From the NCBI GenBank assembly GCA_024220505.1, contig JAKZZE010000038.1, positions 62,001 through 126,000 of the forward strand: DNA of 64,000 bases, in the 5' to 3' direction. Origin of the DNA: Rhizopus arrhizus (taxonomy: Eukaryota; Mucoromycota; Mucoromycetes; Mucorales; Rhizopodaceae). Below the pieces are notes generated by a model that saw nothing but the letters and a program-made list of their open reading frames with translations, was not told where the DNA came from and ran no database searches. How positions within the stretch are numbered: the first letter of the stretch is position 1; each line of letters starts with the position of its first letter. The translations under genes were made by a program, and so were the position numbers. Shown here piece after piece: positions 61,360 to 64,000 of this stretch.

Positions 61360-62283
61360 TTAAATAAAAAAGTGAGTATGAATTTTACTCTTCTCATGCA
61401 CCTGCATTTCATGCAACTTGTATGCATTTAATTCTTCCTTTATAATCTGAGCCATCAAAGGAGTTAATTTCATACAAATAGCATCAGGGTCTGAACCACG
61501 ATCATAGTCTACTTGTGAAAATGTTTCTTGTACTAAAACTGATTTAGTAAATCGAACTGCTTTTTTTCTTGATGTCATGAAATGATCTGATGTATAGATT
61601 GGATTGGATTGTTTATGAGGTCGATGAGATGAAATAGACCATTTTATTTCAAAGGATGATGATTCCTTTTTGTTAGAAGACCATCTCTTGGCCATTGACG
61701 AGAGTGAACCTGAGCGAGTCATCGAAAGTTGTGATTTTCTCTTGGCTTGAAATTTATTCTTGATTCTATCTGTAAATGATGAACTCTTACTACCAACAGG
61801 TTTCACTGTCTCCAAAGGTGCAATACTCGCTGGTTGTTTAACAGATGAATGATAAATCTTTTGAAAGGCAGATAAGAGACGAGAAGAAGAGGATAAGGTA
61901 GGTTGTGGAGAATGGTCCATTTTGATGTTAAAAGAAGAAGAAAGGGGATAATTATAAACGTCAAGATTTAATTGAGGATTGTAAACTTCAATTTTTTGTG
62001 ATATTCGTGCAGTTGATTCTAGTTCATCACTCACATATGCATGTGGCGTTCCTATTCTTGTTGAACAATTTATTGATTCATTATCCCCTGTTGTCATAGA
62101 CTCTTCTTCTGACTCTTCAGATGAATACAATGAAGATATCACTGAACATCGTTTAATCTATGCAAAATGAAGTTGAGAAATAATCTCTTTTTTTAATATA
62201 AATTTTACTTGTTCTTTGTCTAAAGAGTAAAAATCAAGAGGAGTAATTTCCATAGGTACTGAATTAACAATCAGTGTTGACAT
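61360..62283 (-). CDS. Hypothetical Ser-rich protein of unknown function
   Basis: Two exons, 62283-62209 and 62157-61360, 290 residues. The 51-bp intron (GTAAAATTTA..TTGCATAG) removes an in-frame stop (TAG at 62158-62160) and joins SLDKEQ to IKRCSVISSLYSSEESEEES. The protein has a short N-terminal segment (MSTLIVNSVPMEITPLDFYS), a Ser-rich middle with basic RKSQLSMTRSGSLSS sites, and a conserved-looking end (KKAVRFTKSVLVQETFSQVD, then MKLTPLMAQIIKEELNAYKL). The VRFTKSVLVQETFS segment resembles docking or phosphatase-binding (RVxF-like) motifs, an inference. No known domain. Confidence 0.65.
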
Positions 62284-62502
62284 CTTATTTGTTATATTAT
62301 TATTATTATTTTTAAAAAAAAAAAAAAGAAAAAAAAAGTATATATTTATTGATACACTAAATAAAACTAAAGTAGGAGTGAATAAAATCATCTAATTAAG
62401 AAATAGAGAGGAGAGAAAAAGAGAGAGAGAGAAGGGAGGAAGGAGAAAGGGAACAATTGTATTGCCCCCTTTTTTAAAAAAAGGAGGTTTTTTGTTTCTA
62501 TC

Positions 62503-63220
62503 TTAAGCTGGCCATTCACAACTTGTTATGATGGTTTGTACAATAGCCTCTAAACCTTTCTTATCCTCTTCATCAAATCCATTTGTTCTTTCACAATCAA
62601 TATCCAATACTCCCAAGACTCGCTATATTCATAAATCATGTCAGTTCTCTGTGTACAATCTTTGCTTTCTTTTTTGTTTCATTTACGTCATCTTTCACCA
62701 AGGGAACAACGATTTCAGAGTTTGAAGCAGAGTCGCATGCGATATGACCAGGGAATTGATGAACATCCTCAACCAATTGTGTTTCTCTAGTTGCAGCAGC
62801 AGCCCCACAAACTCCCTTACCAAAAGGAATCAAGGTACATGCAATCTATCCAAAGTTTATATCAATAACTTTTAACGAGGAAAAATATACTTTACTTTTC
62901 CTTGAAAAGGACCAAGGATCAATTTTTGATTATTTTTAGGGTCAGTAAGATAGAATCCACACCAATTGATGGGCTTGTTTTGAAAATAAGTGAGTGACAT
63001 CAAACCATGATAGATAACACTGGAAACATTGGATAAATTGGTGACCTTTCAAAAATAAAAAAAAGGAGTCAAAAATTAAATAATTTTATTCAACGCTTTT
63101 TCCTCTTCTTTTTACCCAAAACGTTTGGTCTTCACAAATAGACTTTACTTGAGATAAAAGAATTTCATAAAAGTCTTTCTTTGAAGCACTGGAATCTGTA
63201 TTTACTTGAATATCCTTCAT
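62503..63220 (-). CDS. Free methionine-(R)-sulfoxide reductase (GAF-domain fRMsr)
   Basis: Four exons, 63220-63116, 63045-62896, 62845-62687 and 62622-62503, join to 177 residues, the usual size. Motifs: NWCGFYLTD and LILGPFQGKIACTLIPFGKG, then VCGAAAATRETQLVEDVHQF, PGHIACDSASNSEIVVPLVK and RVLGVLDIDC, with FDEEDKKGLEAI near the end. The three catalytic Cys are readable in GVCG, HIACD and, earlier, IACTLIP, in line with yeast YKL069W and E. coli fRMsr. The enzyme reduces free Met-R-sulfoxide with thioredoxin, a stress-repair role in the cytosol. The last intron's acceptor makes the change to RVLGV. Confidence 0.92.
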
Positions 63221-64000
63221 TTTTTTTTTCTATTAAAAGAATGGAAAAAAAAAAAGAAAGACCCTGAAAAGCAAGGATTTTTTGGGTTAAACAGTCACGA
63301 AACGAAATTATCAACTAAATCGTCATTTTGGGGAGCGATTGCAGCAAGGGAATTAAAATACGTAACAGGGAGAAAGTGAGCTTACTTTGGAATTTAAGAC
63401 ATAGGTTAAGAGCGTGTCGTCTTTTATACATGCGTTCGCCATTCGATAGTCCAAAAAAGGAAAGACAATTAAGAGGGATAACTGTAAGATGTACATCCAT
63501 TCTTTTTGATGATCACTTAATAAAATTTGGCAGAACTTGAAATTTATGCTTTATAAATTAAACAGGATAATTTCAAGTAAATATACGCATGTATATTAAA
63601 AAAGAAAATAAACATCACAAAAAAAGACGTATTAATTACTTTATTATTATTATTATTATCATTATTAGATTATAGAAAAGTTGTGTATATTTTTTAATGT
63701 CCCAAAATTCAATTCTTGGGGGGGAAAGCACAGATTGCTTTTGACAATAGCTATAGCTACCATCACATCTTCTCTCCAAGGTTGTATCTCTTAGGAATTG
63801 TTTCAATGTTTTGTTGTAGTGTCAAATATGTAATTTTATTTTAAAGAATAGGTGTTTTTGATCTTATTTTGATAAATTAAAACAGACAACATAGCCAAAT
63901 GTGTTTTCCCCTCTCTTTCTTCTTCCCTATCAACCTTTATTAGTAGCAAGTATCTTCCTATTTACTTTTCTTATTGAAGAACAAGACTGCTTACAGTTAT
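63221..64000. other. End region without recognised genes
   Basis: About 780 bp. Short overlapping frames at 63315-63540 show no protein character. A (TTA)n run lies at about 63639-63666. The last 100 bp are pyrimidine-rich, which could be the leader of a gene beyond the window. Confidence 0.45.

Noticed and set aside
63315..63540. Overlapping 60-70 codon frames on both strands
   Set aside because: Each is the shadow of the other; neither has protein features.

Overview
The window is nuclear DNA of a fungus, most likely a Mucoromycota (Mucorales) species. The DNA is AT-rich, introns are short (about 45-190 bp) with GT..AG ends, poly-A/poly-T tracts abound, and genes are compact on both strands. 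A complete five-exon actin gene encoding the canonical 375 residues anchors the assignment. Lineage-typical accessory families (a PD-(D/E)XK-like family, Tc1/IS630 transposons, a LINE relic) support it. I assembled exon structures by hand from splice signals, reading-frame phase and protein motifs. Most models close exactly in phase.

Left part (1-31.7 kb) is housekeeping and regulatory: SRP40/Nopp140-like nucleolar protein (-), membrane-anchored MGA2/SPT23-type transcription factor (-), RluA-family tRNA pseudouridine synthase (-) divergent from a trypsin-like protease (+), actin (+), a small lysine-rich protein (-), an ATF/CREB bZIP factor (+), an integrase-type H2C2 zinc-binding protein (+), ETT1/Nro1 (+), an M13 neprilysin-type metalloprotease (+), a bHLH factor (+), a Cid1-like nucleotidyltransferase (+) and a long coiled-coil protein (-).

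Middle part (31.6-45 kb) is an accessory, transposon-rich zone: 3.4 kb of empty AT-rich DNA, a small four-exon gene, a TIR/TA-bounded Tc1-type element (35735-38206) carrying unrelated gene debris, a DapA/HOGA1-like aldolase (-), a second TA-bounded Tc1 element (39929-41407) just upstream of it, a 166-bp MITE with TTA target duplication (41819-41984), a fusion-looking gene joining a transposase-type helix-turn-helix to a PD-(D/E)XK nuclease-like domain (42416-44014), and a third Tc1 relic.

Right part (45.6-64 kb): a two-domain GT31-like/GT34 glycosyltransferase (+), NatC auxiliary subunit NAA35/MAK10 (+), a GT-B glycosyltransferase like the N-terminus of arabinokinase (-), an OTU deubiquitinase (-) divergent from an unknown double-anchored membrane protein (+), a small MICOS-like protein (-), a dead LINE, a damaged member of a second Mucoromycota repeat family, an unknown phospho-Ser-type protein (-) and a free methionine-R-sulfoxide reductase (-).

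Two themes stand out. First, members of a PD-(D/E)XK-like family recur beside or inside Tc1/IS630 elements, and one is apparently fused to a transposase-type DNA-binding domain. Second, at least four otherwise open genes are broken by exactly one base in an A-run, suggesting either homopolymer sequencing errors or a common local lesion type. No CRISPR, rRNA or convincing tRNA was found.
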